From contig NZ_RQRS01000002.1 of NCBI RefSeq assembly GCF_004335085.1, positions 124,001 to 188,000 on the forward strand: a stretch of DNA of 64,000 bases. Direction: 5' to 3'. The stretch comes from Pedobacter nototheniae. GTDB taxonomy: Bacteria; Bacteroidota; Bacteroidia; Sphingobacteriales; Sphingobacteriaceae. Of the stretch, positions 63,401 through 64,000 are shown in pieces. Position 1 is the first letter of the stretch; each line of letters starts with the position of its first letter. The notes under the pieces are model-generated. The model had not been told where the DNA came from. It saw nothing but the letters and a program-made list of their open reading frames with translations, and made no database searches. A program made the position numbers and the translations under genes.

Positions 63401-63664
63401 GATACCAGGAACAACATCAGCAATGGTTTGGGTATTGTAAATCATCATACCTGCTACGTGTGCAGATAATGGAGAAGCATTTGTAGTTGATTTTAATGCT
63501 ACTCTTGAATATAATAATCCTTTACTAGAACTCTCCAGTTCCAAAATTGCATCTTTGTTCGGAAGGTTACCATTAGCAACCGTACCGTCTTTTACCTTTT
63601 GTTGTGCAGAAGCAGCAAAAGCGCTTAACATAATTGCTAAACTAAAGATAAGGTGTCTTTTCAT
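57452..63664 (-). CDS. Giant repetitive secreted surface protein (2070 aa)
   Basis: First gene of the surface-protein operon. A signal peptide (MKRHLIFSLAIMLSAFAASA, cut before QQ) precedes a non-repeated head (about 22-148) resembling the start of Bacteroidota surface proteins. Then follow five 88-residue repeats (about 149-588; each with NVPADVINNFQ and YVDNTGKTQTINIDQLVKAH), a linker, two copies of a 458-residue block (736-1194 and 1304-1762; VSNTLTGTSLTTTVNGTTG), further Thr/Asn/Ala/Val-rich repeats, and a C-terminal globular domain (about 1955-2070) ending in NIVFAVK. I see no cysteine and no type IX sorting domain. It is probably a stalk, sheath or adhesin; exact role unknown. Confidence 0.88.
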   Translation of the reverse strand: MKRHLIFSLAIMLSAFAASAQQKVKDGTVANGNLPNKDAILELESSSKGLLYSRVALKSTTNASPLSAHVAGMMIYNTQTIADVVPGIYYNDGTKWILAGAGDGAAANIKYNPATYILSYLDASNNPVSINLKNVVKENETLTTLVNNNGTYKYTSENGTITLINVPADVINNFQTIANDNTVKQIIENIVKTSGGNVSYDGANFTYVDNTGKTQTINIDQLVKAHETITTLVDNKNGTYTYTAEDGKTTLINVPADVINNFQTIANDNTVKQIIENIVKNTGGNVSYDGANFTYVDNTGKTQTINIDQLVKAHETITTLVDNKNGTYTYTSENGKTTLINVPADVINNFQTIANDNTVKQIIENIVKNTGGNVSYDGANFTYVDNTGKTQTINIDQLVKAHETITTLVDNKNGTYTYTAEDGKTTLINVPADVINNFQAIANDNTVKQIIENIVKNTGGNVSYDGTNFTYVDNTGKTQTINIDQLVKAHETITTLVDNKNGTYTYTAEDGKTTLINVPADVINNFQTIANDNTVKQIIENIVKNTGGNVSYDGTNFTYVDNTGKTQTINIDQLVKAHETITTLVDNKNGTYTYTNEKNEAVNINVIGDAVTNITNKGDLYTTIKNLVNTEQTLTSLVYDATKNTLTYTDENKQSNVIDLGGLVTKNQLTTSVVDGTTTSATSTVAGNNTAYKVEVKDGAITTDKLANNAVTTDKINNQSVTANKLTAAATDEGKVATVNADGTVSYKAVSVSNATDGKDLSAASDKVTVAGGTGALLKAASVDVNESKLSLQNIGGLLNANQVAGGTAGDVFVVGTDGKGSWVSKANATSVSNTLTGTSLTTTVNGTTGVAVDLKGAIQSAQKTTVVAAGTGTTVATATANDVTTYTVSADLANISLAGDVTGAANATKVEKIQGTAVSATAPTANQVLTYDATTKSWIGATPTVSATNVTGSGNLTSDQITFNDGTGATLKNVKATINDKSITASMLNSTGATNGQVAIANGTGGVSYGNLPASSVTGADVTAASNKVILAGTPTGAALKAFSVDVDETKLNLNASQIKGGTAGQVMVVGAGNTGSWVDQSTLVPATTVSNTSTINDLTTKVNGVTANPVKIINSNDLSLNAANKLVTTVNGVASTTALDLTPAIQAGQKTSSVISGTTTTVTSAASAGNANNTEYKVEVKDAAIQAGQLKTTLSNGTNTTVASTVSGNTTDYNVSVNNATATTTGAVKPGTGLSIDAATGTISVNPATLTSGKGITTDGIIQVNGGTTLANSVLADATLTIKDKSITAAKLDATGATAGQVATVNADGTVSYKSVSVSNATDGKDLSAASDKVTVAGGTGALLKAASVDVNESKLSLQNIGGLLNANQVAGGTAGDVFVVGTDGKGSWVSKANATSVSNTLTGTSLTTTVNGTTGVAVDLKGAIQSAQKTTVVAAGTGTTVATATANDVTTYTVSADLANISLAGDVTGAANATKVEKIQGTAVSATAPTANQVLTYDATTKSWIGATPTVSATNVTGSGNLTSDQITFNDGTGATLKNVKATINDKSITASMLNSTGATNGQVAIANGTGGVSYGNLPASSVTGADVTAASNKVILAGTPTGAALKAFSVDVDETKLNLNASQIKGGTAGQVMVVGAGNTGSWVDQSTLVPATTVSNTSTINDLTTKVNGVTANPVKIINSNDLSLNAANKLVTTVNGVASTTALDLTPAIQAGQKTSSVISGTTTTVTSAASAGNANNTEYKVEVKDAAIQAGQLKTVLANGTNTTVGAPTVSGNTSTYKVDVATANGTALGVVKQGDGTVVVGADGALSVPASVITNAQKTTTVIAGTNTTVTPAAPNATGNTQYTVNVPTANGTALGVVKQGDGTVVVGTDGSLSVPATTITNAITANNGLNKSTANNIQLGGALTTATTIATGGSTTPANTLAISGLQPGATTDKIVVADPSTGVLKQVAAAMPKFFYMPSIIVPTAADQFVAESGITGESFGTINLYARYNKQFGTPAVSSAGAPALPVVAANQLYFYVTWYDTTVFSSVAVSAAGVLTYTVQPNADVTAGSFMNIVFAVK
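58381..59755 (-). repeat. 1.4-kb internal duplication, copy B
   Basis: This 1375-bp stretch is nearly identical, base for base, to 60085-61459, exactly 1704 bp away in the same orientation. Scattered single differences are mostly silent (for example ACCTCCC versus ACCACCC near 58942/60646). It codes residues about 1304-1762 of the giant protein. The high DNA identity indicates recent duplication or gene conversion. Confidence 0.9.
60085..61459 (-). repeat. 1.4-kb internal duplication, copy A
   Basis: Partner of 58381-59755 (offset 1704 bp, same direction), coding residues about 736-1194 of the giant protein. Similarity ends sharply at the right at GTAGCAAC, and fades gradually on the left. 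Between the two copies lie about 330 bp of non-duplicated coding sequence (59756-60084). Confidence 0.9.
61901..63220 (-). repeat. Five tandem 264-bp repeats (88 aa each)
   Basis: Five in-frame units of exactly 264 bp, coding residues about 149-588, with a degenerate sixth start afterwards (NGTYTYTNEKNEAVN). All units keep NVPADVINNFQ, IIENIVK and the NIDQLVKAHETITTLVDNK end. They differ by a few bases per copy (TSGG or NTGG, YDGAN or YDGTN). Such arrays can change copy number by recombination. Confidence 0.92.
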
Positions 63665-64000
63665 AATAATTACTTAAAAATGTGAAATTATGTAGTTTTA
63701 GTTAGCCGACTACATACTTCACCCTAAAGACAAAAACCTATCCAATTGCTATTTTATCTCATTAAAACGAATAAGCGAGCATTCTGAAAAAAAACGAGAG
63801 GAAAAGTGAGGAAATTAATTCTCTATAAAATAAATAGCGATATTAATTGGGGAATTTTATACCCAATAATTTTAAATTAAAATTCAATTTCTACAATATT
63901 GACACAACTCCTGCCTTAATATAATCAGATATAGTGTTATAATGGATTATATTGAACCTTAAACATTTAGAAAAACCCTAAAAACAATATAGCCCTGTTT
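63665..64000. other. Gene-free upstream region of the giant surface-protein gene
   Basis: About 336 bp to the window edge with no plausible gene on either strand. It should hold the promoter of the minus-strand operon; TAGGTTTT at about 63737-63744 (minus strand) differs from the TAnnTTTG -7 consensus at its last base. The dyad near the start codon is listed separately. The rest is AT-rich with no structure I can name. Confidence 0.55.
63689..63716 (-). promoter_or_regulatory. 28-bp inverted repeat ahead of the giant gene
   Basis: TATGTAGT (63689-63696) and ACTACATA (63709-63716) form perfect 8-bp arms with a 12-bp centre, 25 to 52 bp upstream of the start codon. The spacing (half-sites 20 bp centre to centre, two helical turns) fits a dimeric regulator; alternatively it is a hairpin in the mRNA leader. 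Confidence 0.5.

Noticed and set aside
1-64000. Search for tRNA, rRNA, transposase, integrase or phage genes
   Set aside because: None was recognised by eye on either strand; the window looks like stable chromosome with a variable glycan locus.

Overview
The window is about 64 kb of AT-rich chromosome from a member of the Bacteroidota, most likely a Sphingobacteriaceae genus such as Pedobacter. This is inferred from gene content: type IX secretion partner proteins (PorP/SprF, a type B C-terminal sorting domain, a TPR/PD40/OmpA protein), a TonB-type outer-membrane beta-barrel protein, an exosortase with a Wzy-like neighbour, and a TAnnTTTG-type -7 element. No rRNA, tRNA, CRISPR array, transposase or prophage gene was seen.

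Region 1 (1-32.1 kb) is one very large same-strand exopolysaccharide/capsule/O-antigen locus. It opens with an outer-membrane export lipoprotein (OPX/Wza type), a Wzc-type tyrosine autokinase and a NusG-like specialised antiterminator. An asparagine synthase, an ABC exporter pair (Wzm/Wzt), about 15 glycosyltransferases (GT2, GT4, GT11 and one DUF6625-like), a methyltransferase, three acyltransferases, a Gfo/Idh-SDR fusion and a Wzy-like polymerase follow. The locus ends with an exosortase gene that is frameshifted just before its catalytic cysteine, then a hairpin terminator. Genes are tightly packed, often overlapping by 4-20 nt, and ten of them appear to start at TTG. A carbamoyltransferase, a polysaccharide deacetylase and a convergent methyltransferase (32.1-35.3 kb) look like outlying parts of the same function. 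The first 107 bases hold the start of a divergent secreted protein cut by the window edge.

Region 2 (35.3-51.5 kb) is mostly housekeeping or metabolic: a DoxX membrane protein, a GntP-type permease, an aldehyde dehydrogenase, a TesA-like lipoprotein esterase divergent from a YbbA/YbbP-like ABC system (the same arrangement as in E. coli), a BlaI/M56-peptidase/outer-membrane-barrel operon with a visible operator dyad, a 3-hydroxyisobutyrate-dehydrogenase-like enzyme, an AlkD-type DNA repair protein with an extra C-terminal domain, and a Nudix hydrolase.

Region 3 (51.6-63.7 kb, minus strand) is a surface-protein operon. It reads from a 2070-residue repetitive secreted protein, through a GEVED-domain protein and a type B sorting-domain protein, to a PorP/SprF-like outer-membrane protein and a TPR-PD40-CRD-OmpA protein. 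The giant gene contains five 264-bp tandem repeats and two nearly identical 1.4-kb copies 1704 bp apart. A 28-bp inverted repeat lies just upstream of it.
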